Positions 9,619 to 18,351 of a stretch of DNA of 64,000 nucleotides are shown piece by piece. Origin of the DNA: Paraburkholderia podalyriae (GTDB taxonomy: Bacteria > Pseudomonadota > Gammaproteobacteria > Burkholderiales > Burkholderiaceae); assembly GCF_014397785.1 (NCBI RefSeq), contig NZ_VZQQ01000012.1, positions 1-64,000 of the forward strand, in the 5' to 3' direction. A program made the position numbers and the translations under genes. Numbering within the stretch: the stretch's first letter is position 1; each line of letters begins with the position of its first letter. Under the pieces are notes generated by a model. That model had not been told where the DNA came from. It did not search any database and saw only the letters and a list, made by a program, of their open reading frames with translations.

Positions 9619-10050
9619 TTAAGCGTTGCCCTTGTTGCCGAGCAGCGCCGACAGGCCGCCGAGCGCGCCGAGCACCGTGGTCGCGTTCAGCTTGCCCTCG
9701 GCCGGCACTTCGCCTTCCGGCGTGGCCGCGTTGACGACGTGCGGCAGGATCTGCGACAGCAGACCCGTCACCTGGTCCGGCTGGACCCCGGCCTTCGCGG
9801 CGAGATCGGTCACGGCTTGCGAGCCGAGCACGCTGTGCAGCGCTTCGGGCGCGATCGGCTGGTTTTCGCCATTGCCGACCCACGACGACACGACGTCGCC
9901 GAGGCCCTTTTCCTGGAAGCGCTGGATCAGGCCGTTCAGGCCGCCCGGCTGGTTGTTGACGAATTCGAGCGCGGCGGCGATCAGCGCTTGCTGGCCGCCG
10001 CCTTCTGGCGATTTGCCAAGCAGGGAACCGATGGAATCGAGTAGGCTCAT
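9619..10050 (-). CDS. YidB-like DUF937 protein
   Basis: A 143-residue protein beginning MSLLDSIGSLLGKSPEGGGQ and containing GGLNGLIQRFQEKGLGDVV and LSQILPHVVNAATPEGEVP. This glycine-, leucine- and helix-rich pattern is that of the DUF937/YidB family, whose function is not established. The start at 10050 fits the family N-terminus. The gene ends toward the shared terminator with clpB. A further minus-strand gene lies upstream after a 104-bp gap. Confidence 0.8.
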   Translation of the reverse strand: MSLLDSIGSLLGKSPEGGGQQALIAAALEFVNNQPGGLNGLIQRFQEKGLGDVVSSWVGNGENQPIAPEALHSVLGSQAVTDLAAKAGVQPDQVTGLLSQILPHVVNAATPEGEVPAEGKLNATTVLGALGGLSALLGNKGNA

Positions 10051-10154
10051 GACGGTCTCTCTTGAATGCCGGCGCGCGCATGACGGCCGGGCGGGTGACG
10101 ACGCCGCGCGGTTGCGCGGCGCGGTGAAACGCAAGGGCGGCAGCCCCGTCGGCA

Positions 10155-10721
10155 TCATGCGCCGGACGCAGCCGCGGCGGATGCCGCCTTGCTCTTGTTC
10201 GCTTTTTTCTTCGAAGCCTTGGTGCCGGACGCGTCGGCCGGTGCGCTGGCTGCCGCGGCGGCCGGAGCCGAAGCGGCTGCCGCATCGGACGCTGCGGCTT
10301 TGCCCTTCTTCTTCGACTTCGACGGATTCGCGGCCGAGGCGGGCGCGGTCGTCGCAGCCGGCGCGGGCGCTGCCGTCGTGGTAGCGGGCGCGGCGGCGGT
10401 GGTTGCCGCGCCGGCCGACTTGCTCGACGTCTTCGCACCGGTCGGCGGCGCCGACGAGCCGTTGATCGTCAGTCCGGCCGCTTCGAGGTTTTGGACCGAT
10501 TTCTGGCCGATGCCCTTCACGCGCGCGGCGAGATCGTCGGCGTTCTTGAACGGGCCGTTTTTGGCGCGTTCGTCGACGATCGCTTTCGCATGCACGGGGC
10601 CGATGCCCTTGACCGATTCGAGCGCGGCCTGATCGGCGGTATTCACTTCCACGGCCGCGGCAAATCCCGCGGACAGCGATAAAGCCACAGCGACGCAAAG
10701 CATCAAAAGCTTTTTCAGCAT
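10155..10721 (-). CDS. Exported helix-hairpin-helix (ComEA-like) protein with a histone-H1-like tail
   Basis: A 188-residue protein. A signal peptide (about residues 1-23, ending SAGFAAA) is followed by two helix-hairpin-helix motifs (VEVNTADQAALESVKGIGPV and VKGIGQKSVQNLEAAGL) as in ComEA, which binds incoming DNA in the periplasm. Residues from about 90 onward are almost only Ala, Pro, Thr, Ser and Lys, with SKSKKKGKAA and KASKKKANKSKAA blocks like histone H1 or AlgP tails. The tail is unusual for ComEA. DNA binding is likely; a role in transformation is inference. Confidence 0.78.
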   Translation of the reverse strand: MLKKLLMLCVAVALSLSAGFAAAVEVNTADQAALESVKGIGPVHAKAIVDERAKNGPFKNADDLAARVKGIGQKSVQNLEAAGLTINGSSAPPTGAKTSSKSAGAATTAAAPATTTAAPAPAATTAPASAANPSKSKKKGKAAASDAAAASAPAAAAASAPADASGTKASKKKANKSKAASAAAASGA

Positions 10722-11018
10722 GGCAAGTACTCCATCGAGGGGGCAAAAAAGTTAGCCGGGAACGGACGACGCATCCTGTCAGCGGGCGCTGCGTTTAAGC
10801 ATAGGACAAATCGCCGGCCCGATTTGAGACCGCGGACGATTTATACCGATCGATTGATGACAAGTAAATCAAGCCGCACAATATTTAAAACTTTTGCGGG
10901 ATGCAATGCAGGTGAATTTATTGATCGATATCGGTCGCGATAAATCTTCCGCGATAACCCTTGCACGCGCAAATCGACGGCAATGGGCACCGTCTGATCG
11001 AGGCACGGCCCACTCTCT

Positions 11019-12398
11019 TCAAACCGCCGAATTCGCCCGCGCAACCGCGTCCGCACGCAGAAACTGCTGGCTCACGACTCGCCAGTACACGAGCAGCCCG
11101 ATCCCGGCAATCGCGAGACTGGCGGTATTGGCGACCCAGAAGCCGCGCGCGCCGGTCAGCCAGGGCGGAGTAAGACCGGTCGTATCGAAGCCGAGCGCAT
11201 ACCCGCCGCCGAGCCCGACGCCCCACAGCGCCACCGCATAGATGACGGTCGGCACGACCGCGACCTTGTAGGCGCGCAGCACGAACGCGGTCGAGATCTG
11301 CAACGCGTCGAACAGGTGATAGCAAGCGACGATCAGCACCAGCGGCAACGCCTTTGCCGCGACCTGCGCGTTCGTCGTGTAGCCGCCGACGATGTACGGC
11401 CGCAGCACGAGCACGAGCGCGCCATAGCAGCACGCGATCGCGACCGCCATCGCGATGCCGTGACGCGACAGCGTGCGCGCCGCCTGCGGCCGATGCGCGC
11501 CGAGCGCCTGCGCAACCAGCGTCGACGACGCGATGCCGATCGACAGCGGCGTCATATACAACACCGCGCCGACGTTGCCGGCGATCTGATGCCCGGCGAG
11601 CGTCGTCGTGCCGAAGCGGGCGATGAAGAGCGCCATGAACGTGTACGACGTGACCTCGATCAGATACGACAGCCCCATCGGAATACCGAGCCGCAGCAGC
11701 GCGGCCTGGCGCTTCCAGACCGGCCAGCAGAAATGCGTGAAGATGCCGAGCGCCCTGAAATCGTCGACGCGCGCGAGCAGCAGCATGCCGAGCGCCGCGA
11801 GCGCCCAGTTGAGCAGCGTGCTCGCGAGCGCGCAGCCCGGACCACCGAGGGCCGGCACACCGAAGCCGCCGAAAATGAACCAGGTATTGAGCGGAATTTT
11901 CAGCAGCAGCGCGGCGATCTGCAGGAACATCACGAGCCGCGGCCTGCCGAGCGCATTGGCAACGGAGCCGTAGACCCGGAAGGCGAGGCCGGCCGGCAGC
12001 CCGAACGCGAGAATCCGTAGGTACGCGAGCGTGCGCTCGTGCAGCGCGTCGGGCACGCGCGACAACGCCAGCAGCGACCCGGGGAAGAACAGGATCAGAA
12101 AGCCGATTACGGTCAGCGCGGCGGCGAGCCACCATGACTGGCGCACCTCTTCGCCGATCTCGCCATAACGGCGCGCGCCGTACAGTTGCGCTGCGATCGG
12201 TTGCAGCGCGGTCAGGATGCCGGTCAGGCCGATATAGACCGAGATGTAGATCGACGAGCCGAGGCCGAGCGCGGCCAGATCGACGGCCGAGTAGCGCCCG
12301 ACCATCGCCGTGTCGATCACGCCAAACGCAATGATGGCCAGCTGACCGATCAATACGGGCCACGCGAGCGCGGCGATTTTCCGTACGTCGGCGAACAT
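11019..12398 (-). CDS. MATE-family multidrug/sodium antiporter
   Basis: A 459-residue inner-membrane protein with about 12 hydrophobic segments, beginning MFADVRKIAALAWPVLIGQL. Features include FGVIDTAMVGRYSAVDLAALGLG in the first MatE repeat and AGHQIAGNVGAVLYMTPLSI in the second, both typical of NorM-like exporters driven by Na+ or H+ gradients. The start is 2 bp beyond the stop codon of the upstream glycosyltransferase on the same strand, so the two are co-transcribed. The substrate cannot be read from sequence. Confidence 0.9.
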   Translation of the reverse strand: MFADVRKIAALAWPVLIGQLAIIAFGVIDTAMVGRYSAVDLAALGLGSSIYISVYIGLTGILTALQPIAAQLYGARRYGEIGEEVRQSWWLAAALTVIGFLILFFPGSLLALSRVPDALHERTLAYLRILAFGLPAGLAFRVYGSVANALGRPRLVMFLQIAALLLKIPLNTWFIFGGFGVPALGGPGCALASTLLNWALAALGMLLLARVDDFRALGIFTHFCWPVWKRQAALLRLGIPMGLSYLIEVTSYTFMALFIARFGTTTLAGHQIAGNVGAVLYMTPLSIGIASSTLVAQALGAHRPQAARTLSRHGIAMAVAIACCYGALVLVLRPYIVGGYTTNAQVAAKALPLVLIVACYHLFDALQISTAFVLRAYKVAVVPTVIYAVALWGVGLGGGYALGFDTTGLTPPWLTGARGFWVANTASLAIAGIGLLVYWRVVSQQFLRADAVARANSAV

Positions 12399-12400
12399 GG

Positions 12401-14158
12401 TCAGTCGAGCTTCTTGTGCCAGTTGCGACGCTTGCCGGGCGGCGGCTTGGGACGGTCGATGCGCACGTACAGGCGGAAGCGCTCGTCGCGGTCGGCGGCG
12501 CGGCGGCCTTCCCATACGAGCTTCCAGATGTAGTCGGGCATCGCGCTCGGGTCGCCGTAGTCTTGCGAGTCCTGACGCAAGATCACGTCGCAGTCCTGGT
12601 CGAACGAGAAGTGCATGTCGCCGAAATACGCGAACGTCGCGATCTGCGCATTGCCGAGGCGCACCGGCGCAATGCATGTGTAGTCATCGGGCAAGTGATT
12701 GGCGATCTGCTGCGCGACGTCGCGATAGGTCCGGCTGTAGTTGACGACCGGCAGCCACAGCGTCATTAGCAGCACCCACATCAGCGTCGTACCGGCGCTC
12801 GACAGCACGACGCTGCGCCACAACACCTTCGGATGACGCGCGAGGCGCCAGCGCACCAGCAGGAACCAGCACACGGTCACCGCGACCGCGCACACGAACG
12901 ACAAAATCTTGAACTGAGGCACGAAGCCGGGCGCGAGCCGCGCGAGGTTGCGCGCGAGCGGATGCGGAAAGCCGGTCAGACCCGCCACATACACGAGCCA
13001 CACGAAGCTGCCGAGGATCGTAAAGCTCAGCAGCGCGAACCAGTCGATCGCGTTGATCGCGCCGCGCTTGAGCGTCGGCAGCGCAAAAGTGGCGAGCACC
13101 GCGAGCGGCGGCAGCAGCAGCATGTAGAGTCGGTTCGACTGATGGCTTTGCAGCACGACGAGCACGAACAGCGGTCCGATCACCGACAGTGGAATCGCCA
13201 CGTGCGGCGCGCGCCGCAGTCCCTTCCAGCTGAACCACGACCACAGCGCGAGCGGCCAGGCGGGCCAGGTGAAGAGCGGCAAGTTTTTCAGCGCATACGC
13301 GGCGACCGAGCCGGGTGGGCCCATGAACGAGTTCAGGCTGACGTGCAGCCACTGGTTCAGATACCAGACGGCGTCGTCGGGGAAGGCGGCGAGCGCGATG
13401 ATCGGCCACGACACCGCGAGCACCAGCGCGACCGGCAGACCCGCGAGCAGCAGCCAGCGCGAACGCGTTTCGCGCACGATCAGCGTCATCGCGAGCGTGC
13501 CGAGCAGTAGCGCGCAGACCAGCACCGGACTGCTCGCGAGTGTGACGAGGCCGATCGCGAGACCCCAGATCAGCGCGCCCTGGATCGGCTTGTCGATCAT
13601 GCGCACGAGGCCGTACACGAGCATCGCGATGCAGACGAACTGCACGAGCTGCGGCGTGGTTTCGTGGCCACGCTCGGCGAGGCCGAAGCACGCGAGCAGG
13701 ATCAGCAGCGCGCCATCGGCAAGCGTGCGGCCATAGTCGCGCGGTTCCGGCTCGCCGCCGAATGCATATTTGAACGGCTGCACTTCGGCACGCCGGCCGA
13801 GCAGATACGCCGCGTACCAGACGAACGCGCAGCCCGCGCAGAACAGCAGGCCCGTGAACACGCGCGACGCGTTGCTCGCGTCGACCCAAGGCGCGAGGAC
13901 GCGGATCGCGCTCGCGCCGAGCCAGTAGCCCAGCGGGCCGTCCTCGGTCAGATATTTGCCGACCAGATTCGGCAGCAGCCAGTCGTGCGCGCCGCCGTTC
14001 GCCATCGACCACATGACACCGAAGCCGGCTGCATCCTCGTTCTTCCACGGATCGCGGCCGAACAGGCCGAACGAGGCGTAGACGATACAGATGGCCAGAA
14101 GCAGCCAGCGCGGCAACGCACTGGTCGCAGAGGCGGTGAGGCGAACGACAGGTCTCAT
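12401..14158 (-). CDS. GT-C family membrane glycosyltransferase (ArnT/PMT-like)
   Basis: A 585-residue polytopic membrane protein with at least 10 hydrophobic helices. The first periplasmic loop has FGRDPWKNEDAAGFG, the acidic signature expected in GT-C enzymes of the dolichyl-phosphate-mannose mannosyltransferase/ArnT group, which move a sugar from a polyprenyl phosphate to lipid A or protein outside the inner membrane. The last 120 residues form a soluble domain ending in a basic tail. I start it at 14158 (MRPVVRLTASATSAL). It is the first gene of a two-gene operon with the MATE exporter. Donor and acceptor are unknown. Confidence 0.78.
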   Translation of the reverse strand: MRPVVRLTASATSALPRWLLLAICIVYASFGLFGRDPWKNEDAAGFGVMWSMANGGAHDWLLPNLVGKYLTEDGPLGYWLGASAIRVLAPWVDASNASRVFTGLLFCAGCAFVWYAAYLLGRRAEVQPFKYAFGGEPEPRDYGRTLADGALLILLACFGLAERGHETTPQLVQFVCIAMLVYGLVRMIDKPIQGALIWGLAIGLVTLASSPVLVCALLLGTLAMTLIVRETRSRWLLLAGLPVALVLAVSWPIIALAAFPDDAVWYLNQWLHVSLNSFMGPPGSVAAYALKNLPLFTWPAWPLALWSWFSWKGLRRAPHVAIPLSVIGPLFVLVVLQSHQSNRLYMLLLPPLAVLATFALPTLKRGAINAIDWFALLSFTILGSFVWLVYVAGLTGFPHPLARNLARLAPGFVPQFKILSFVCAVAVTVCWFLLVRWRLARHPKVLWRSVVLSSAGTTLMWVLLMTLWLPVVNYSRTYRDVAQQIANHLPDDYTCIAPVRLGNAQIATFAYFGDMHFSFDQDCDVILRQDSQDYGDPSAMPDYIWKLVWEGRRAADRDERFRLYVRIDRPKPPPGKRRNWHKKLD

Positions 14159-14395
14159 GCGGTGTGTGGAATCTGGATAAGCGATGCAGCCGCGGCGGCC
14201 CGATAGGTCAGGGCGGCAGGGCCAGTTTCGAGCATCCGGCATTGTAGTCGTGCTGTGCGATGCACGTCACGGCCGGTAACGCGCGGCAACGTCAATGGAC
14301 AAGCTGTAACACGGTGTCGCGAAAGCGCGGAGTGCCGGTTGCGGGTCAAGGCGTCGCTCGGCGTGCGACCCAGCGGCTGCACAGGCACAGGCGAC

Positions 14396-14422
14396 AAAAA
14401 AGGGCAGCTCGCGCTGCCCTTT
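14396..14422 (-). terminator. Intrinsic terminator of rpmE2
   Basis: GGGCAGC (14402-14408) pairs with GCTGCCC (14413-14419). On the minus strand the stem is followed by TTTTTT. It is placed about 45 bp after the rpmE2 stop. Confidence 0.85.
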
Positions 14423-14465
14423 CTGTTTGCTCCGTTGCCGGCCGGAAGCCGGCACTCTTGCGGTA

Positions 14466-14729
14466 TTACTTCACTGCCTTGCCCGAAGCGCGTGTGCCGA
14501 ACTTCTTGTTGAACTTCTCGACGCGGCCGGCCGTGTCCATGATCTTTTGCTGGCCGGTATAGAACGGGTGCGATTCCGACGACACTTCGATCTTCGCGAG
14601 CGGGTAGGTCTTGCCGTTGAATTCCGCGGTTTCACGCGTCTGGATGGTCGAGCGCGTTACAAACCTGAAGTCGTTCGACATGTCGATGAACAGGACTTCG
14701 CGGTAATCCGGGTGAATGCCTTCTTTCAT
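14466..14729 (-). CDS. rpmE2: 50S ribosomal protein L31 type B
   Basis: An 87-residue ribosomal protein beginning MKEGIHPDYREVLFIDMSND and containing SESHPFYTGQQKIMDTAGRV. It has no cysteine at all, so it is the zinc-free type B (YkgM) form, which can replace the zinc-binding L31 on ribosomes when zinc is scarce in species that carry both. A clear terminator follows. No Zur box could be identified in the upstream region. Confidence 0.95.
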   Translation of the reverse strand: MKEGIHPDYREVLFIDMSNDFRFVTRSTIQTRETAEFNGKTYPLAKIEVSSESHPFYTGQQKIMDTAGRVEKFNKKFGTRASGKAVK

Positions 14730-14907
14730 GGTCTTTCCTTTAATCTGGCGGTAGCCAACCCGCGTGCAGCCTTGAATTGGACTGCCTTCAGGCGCGAGCC
14801 ACTTGCCTACGGTCGAAAAGCGGCAATTATGCCAGAGAATCAGTCGCTTGGCGATTTTTCTGCCAGCGGATTCTATTGAGGCGCAAGCAGCGCCCGTTCG
14901 CGGCGTT

Positions 14908-15741
14908 TCAAACCGGCGCGAACGTCAATCCCACGCGCGCCGGATCTTGCCGGTAGTAGCGCGCGAGCAGCCGGTACAGTTCCGGATATTCCGCCTCGAA
15001 GGTCCGCGGTTTCACGAACAGCGCCTCGCTGCACACGGCAAAAAATTCCGACGGATGGTCCGCGGCATATGGATCGATCAGCGATTCGCGCTCGAAACGC
15101 GCCCAGCGTCGCTCGGGCACCGCGTCGACTTTCGCGCAGAAGTGGTCGTATGCATGGTCGAACACGTCGGCCCATGCCTGCGCATCGAGCGGCGCGTGCC
15201 AGCGGCGCATCAGCGGCGGATGACCATCCGCTTCGCCGTTCAGCATGTCGATCTTGTGCGCGAACTCGTGAATCACGACGTTGTATGCGTCGTCGCCGGC
15301 GGTCAACTGCGCGTCTTCCCACGACAGCACCACCGGCCCGCCTTCCCACGCTTCGCCGCTTGCGTCGTGTTCGATCTCATGCACCACGCCGTCTTCGTCC
15401 TCGACGGTCTTGCGAATCACGAACTCGCCCGGATAAACGATCACGCCGACCCAGCCGCGATACAGATCGAGGCTCAGATTCAGCACCGGCAGGCACGCCT
15501 GCGCGGCGATGCCGACTGTCATCGCGTCGGTCAACTCGAGCTGGTGCGCTGTCGAGAACGCCTTCTGCGCGATGAACAGACTCGCCAGCTCGCGCAGCCG
15601 CGCGAGATCGGGGGCTTCCAGATGGGTGAGAAATGGCAGCCCGGCAAGCGTCGCCTGCCACAAGGCATCGTCGATCGCGTAGTCGCGCAGCGCGCGCTCG
15701 CGGCGGCGCGAGCCCAGCCAGTTCGTGAGTTTCGACAGCAT
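14908..15741 (-). CDS. mtfA: MtfA-like zinc-dependent peptidase
   Basis: A 277-residue zinc metallopeptidase of the MtfA (Mlc titration factor A, DUF980) family. The zinc site HEFAH is at residues 158-162, and the downstream EFFAVCSEALF segment supplies the third ligand glutamate in this family. It begins MLSKLTNWLGSRRRERALRD. In E. coli MtfA binds the glucose regulator Mlc and has aminopeptidase activity; the partner here is unknown because Burkholderiales generally lack a classic Mlc/PtsG circuit. I used ATG 15741; an upstream in-frame opening overlaps another remnant. Confidence 0.9.
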   Translation of the reverse strand: MLSKLTNWLGSRRRERALRDYAIDDALWQATLAGLPFLTHLEAPDLARLRELASLFIAQKAFSTAHQLELTDAMTVGIAAQACLPVLNLSLDLYRGWVGVIVYPGEFVIRKTVEDEDGVVHEIEHDASGEAWEGGPVVLSWEDAQLTAGDDAYNVVIHEFAHKIDMLNGEADGHPPLMRRWHAPLDAQAWADVFDHAYDHFCAKVDAVPERRWARFERESLIDPYAADHPSEFFAVCSEALFVKPRTFEAEYPELYRLLARYYRQDPARVGLTFAPV

Positions 15742-15755
15742 GCTTGAGCCCACCT

Positions 15756-16145
15756 TCAGTCGATCTGCGTTTGCCACGCGGCGAACAGGCCGCCGCATAT
15801 CGCGACGCCGATCAGAAAATAGAAGCCGTCGAGCGACGCCAGGAAACTGACCTGCTGCGCGACCGCACGGCTGATCGACGCGATCGCGAGCGCGTGCGCC
15901 TCGCTCGCCGCATGACCGGCGGCGAAGCCGCGGGTCAGCGTCGCGAGCGCGTTCCGGTAGACCGGATTGTACGGATTCACGGACTCCGCGAGGCGACTTC
16001 GAAGCAGTGCGAGCCGACGCTGCTCGATAATGATCGTCGAGGCGGTCGCGAAGGAGATCGTCAATTCCCGCATGATGTTTTTCAGCCGGTAGCCGTGCGT
16101 GAACTCCTCGATCGCGAAGATGCGCGGCGCGGGACGAGGCGGGGT
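15756..16145 (-). pseudogene. C-terminal remnant of a DHA2-type MFS drug transporter
   Basis: About 129 codons with no proper start. From the MerR stop codon the same frame stays open and reads PRIFAIEEFTHGYRLKNIMR, then ELTISFATASTIIIEQRR, ESVNPYNPVYRNALATL and FYFLIGVAICGGLFAAWQ. This matches the last two helices and loop of 14-helix EmrB/FarB-like transporters, including the NPYNP turn after the last long loop. The first roughly 400 residues of such a protein are missing. I see no ribosome site or good start (an ATG at 16073 is internal). It is best read as the leftover of a deletion that joined the MerR gene to the transporter end. Confidence 0.68.
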
Positions 16146-16700
16146 TCATGACGATCTGGCCGATGTGCCGGTGGGGGATTTGCCTGTGCGTTTGCGGCGC
16201 GCAAGTGCGGCTTTTCCACCCGCGCCGGCCGCCTGGGCGCGCGCGTGACGACACTGTTCGAGCAATTGGTCGGCGTTTTCGCCGGCGAGGCGTCGTTCCA
16301 GATAGTCGAGGTCGGGGACCAGTTCGGCGCGCAGTGCCTGTGCTTCCTTCAGTTCGCGGCGCACCGCTTCGATGCGGGCGTCGAGCGATTCCAGCTGCTG
16401 GGCGATCGCGTCGCGAATCTGCTGCAGCGATTCGTTCGAAAAACGATGACCGCCCTCAACCGGTTCGAGCGGCCGCTTCAGCATTTCGGTGATGCTTTCC
16501 AGCGAGAAACCGAGCGAGCGCAAGCGCAGAATGCGCGCGAAGCGCGTCAGGTCTTCCTCGTCGTATAGACGATAGCGACCTTCGCTGCGGGTCGGCGACA
16601 CCAAGCCGCGTTCCTCGTAGTACTCCAGCGTGCGCGGCGTGACGCCGAGACGTTCGGCGGCGTCGCGCACGGTCAATAGCGCGGGGGAGTCCTTCGACAT
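16146..16700 (-). CDS. MerR-family transcriptional regulator
   Basis: A 184-residue regulator. The winged helix LLTVRDAAERLGVTPRTLEYYEERGL at residues 7-33 is canonical MerR, and a long coiled coil (about residues 85-140) would dimerise it. No metal-binding cysteine pair is present; a single Cys is near the C-terminus, followed by an Ala/Lys-rich tail. It resembles LiuR-like or drug-sensing MerR proteins rather than metal sensors. I start it at ATG 16700 (MSKDSPALLTVRDAAERLGV). A perfect palindrome lies 44 bp upstream. The stop codon is followed directly by an MFS transporter remnant in the same frame, suggesting the regulator once controlled that transporter. Confidence 0.85.
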   Translation of the reverse strand: MSKDSPALLTVRDAAERLGVTPRTLEYYEERGLVSPTRSEGRYRLYDEEDLTRFARILRLRSLGFSLESITEMLKRPLEPVEGGHRFSNESLQQIRDAIAQQLESLDARIEAVRRELKEAQALRAELVPDLDYLERRLAGENADQLLEQCRHARAQAAGAGGKAALARRKRTGKSPTGTSARSS

Positions 16701-16743
16701 GACGGTGACGGCCGACACGGATTGTCGGCATTGTACTGAAACC

Positions 16744-16759
16744 TGTACGTTCACGTACA
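16744..16759. promoter_or_regulatory. Perfect palindrome upstream of the MerR gene, probable operator
   Basis: TGTACGT-TC-ACGTACA: two perfect 7-bp arms around a 2-bp centre, 44-59 bp upstream of the MerR start codon. It resembles the TTTACGT-N2-ACGTAAA-type dyads that LiuR-like MerR proteins bind. Likely autoregulation. Confidence 0.65.
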
Positions 16760-16795
16760 TGTTGAGGCGGCGCATCGCCTGGGCGGACGATGGAC

Positions 16796-16829
16796 AAAAA
16801 AAACCGCTCGCAATGTGCGAGCGGTTTTT
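16796..16829 (-). terminator. Intrinsic terminator downstream of rho
   Basis: CCGCTCGCA (16804-16812) and TGCGAGCGG (16816-16824) pair perfectly with a 3-nt loop. T/A runs flank both sides, so on the minus strand the hairpin is followed by a long T-run. It lies about 50 bp beyond the rho stop and also insulates the MerR gene. Confidence 0.88.
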
Positions 16830-16876
16830 CATGCGGTGCAGTAGCCGGCTAATGCGGCCAGCAAGAACGTCGCGCG

Positions 16877-18145
16877 TTAGCTGCCACCACCACGACGCAT
16901 CATGTCGAAGAACTCGGAATTGCTCTTCGTCTGGCGGATCTTGTCGAGCAGGAATTCCATCGACTCGACTTCGTCCATGTCGTGAATGAACTTGCGCAAC
17001 ACCCAGATCTTCTGCAGCACTTCGGGCTTGATCAGCAGTTCTTCACGGCGCGTGCCCGACTTGTTCAGGTTGATCGACGGGTAGACGCGTTTCTCGGCGA
17101 GACGGCGCTCGAGGTGCACTTCCATGTTGCCGGTGCCCTTGAACTCTTCGTAGATCACGTCGTCCATGCGGCTGCCGGTTTCGATCAGCGCCGTGCCGAT
17201 GATGGTCAGCGATCCGCCTTCCTCGATGTTGCGCGCCGCGCCGAAGAAGCGCTTCGGGCGCTGCAACGCGTTTGCGTCGACACCGCCTGTGAGCACCTTG
17301 CCCGAGGCCGGCACGACGGTGTTGTAGGCGCGCGCGAGACGCGTGATCGAGTCGAGCAGAATCACCACGTCGTTCTTCATTTCGACGAGGCGCTTGGCCT
17401 TCTCGATGACCATTTCGGCGACTTGCACGTGACGCGCGGCGGGTTCGTCGAACGTGGAGGCGATCACTTCGCCGGCCACCGAACGCTGCATTTCCGTCAC
17501 TTCTTCCGGACGCTCGTCGATCAGCAGCACGAACAGCACGACGTCGGGATGGTTCTGCTTGATCGCGTGCGCGATGTGCTGAAGCATCACGGTCTTGCCC
17601 GACTTCGGCGACGCGACGAGCAGGCCGCGCTGGCCCTTGCCGATCGGCGCGATCATGTCGATGATGCGGCCCGTCACGTTCTCTTCGCCGCGCATTTCAC
17701 GTTCGAGCAGCAGCACCTTGTTCGGGTGCAGCGGCGTCAGGTTTTCGAACATGATCTTGTGCTTCGAGGCCTCCGGCGGCTGGCCGTTGACCTTGTCCAC
17801 CTTCACCAGCGCGAAATAGCGCTCGCCGTCTTTCGGCGTACGCACTTCGCCTTCGATCGTGTCGCCGGTATGCAGGTTGAAGCGGCGGATTTGCGACGGG
17901 CTAATGTAGATGTCATCCGTGCTGGCGAGGTAGGAGGTTTCCGGCGAACGCAGGAAGCCGAAGCCGTCTGGCAACACTTCGAGGGTGCCGTCGCCGAAGA
18001 TCGTGTCGCCCGCTTTGGCTCGTTTTTTTAGAATGGCGAACATCAATTCCTGCTTGCGCAGGCGGTTCGCGCTTTCGATCTCGAGGCCATTGGCCATCTC
18101 GATCAATTGGGAGACGTGCTGAGTCTTAAGCTCGGATAAATGCAT
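16877..18145 (-). CDS. rho: Transcription termination factor Rho
   Basis: Hexameric RNA-dependent ATPase/helicase that ends Rho-dependent transcripts. The 422-residue protein has the N-terminal Rho domain (MHLSELKTQHVSQLIEMA), the cold-shock RNA-binding domain (GTLEVLPDGFGFLRS), the P-loop ASPKSGKT with IDERPEEVTEM downstream, and the C-terminal RFFGAARNIEEGGSLTIIGT and SGTRREELL segments. I chose the start at 18145 because the family begins MHLSELK/MNLTELK; the longer in-frame reading adds nothing conserved. It follows trxA on the same strand, a common trxA-rho order. Confidence 0.98.
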   Translation of the reverse strand: MHLSELKTQHVSQLIEMANGLEIESANRLRKQELMFAILKKRAKAGDTIFGDGTLEVLPDGFGFLRSPETSYLASTDDIYISPSQIRRFNLHTGDTIEGEVRTPKDGERYFALVKVDKVNGQPPEASKHKIMFENLTPLHPNKVLLLEREMRGEENVTGRIIDMIAPIGKGQRGLLVASPKSGKTVMLQHIAHAIKQNHPDVVLFVLLIDERPEEVTEMQRSVAGEVIASTFDEPAARHVQVAEMVIEKAKRLVEMKNDVVILLDSITRLARAYNTVVPASGKVLTGGVDANALQRPKRFFGAARNIEEGGSLTIIGTALIETGSRMDDVIYEEFKGTGNMEVHLERRLAEKRVYPSINLNKSGTRREELLIKPEVLQKIWVLRKFIHDMDEVESMEFLLDKIRQTKSNSEFFDMMRRGGGS

Positions 18146-18300
18146 ACGGAGAACCCGCAGGAGAAGGTGCGACGAAATGTAATCTGGGAGGAGGGTGAGC
18201 GGAGCGCTCAAAGACTTACACGTCTTTTCGACGTTTTGTGGATTCTAGCATAGCACACGCCAATTTAAGGCAGTGCGGCGGCGTGGCATCTTTGTTGCAA

Positions 18301-18326
18301 AGCGTGTTGCCGCCTGACAACACGCT
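18301..18326 (-). other. 9-bp inverted repeat between trxA and rho
   Basis: AGCGTGTTG (18301-18309) and CAACACGCT (18318-18326) pair with an 8-nt loop, 25 bp after the trxA stop. The T-run expected of an intrinsic terminator is missing on the rho side. It may be a weak attenuator or an mRNA-stabilising hairpin. Confidence 0.4.
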
Positions 18327-18351
18327 TGGAGCGCCGCGGCGTGCTACTGCT

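Noticed and set aside
18301..18326. Intrinsic terminator between trxA and rho
   Set aside because: The hairpin is good but the required T-run is missing, so I list it only as an inverted repeat.
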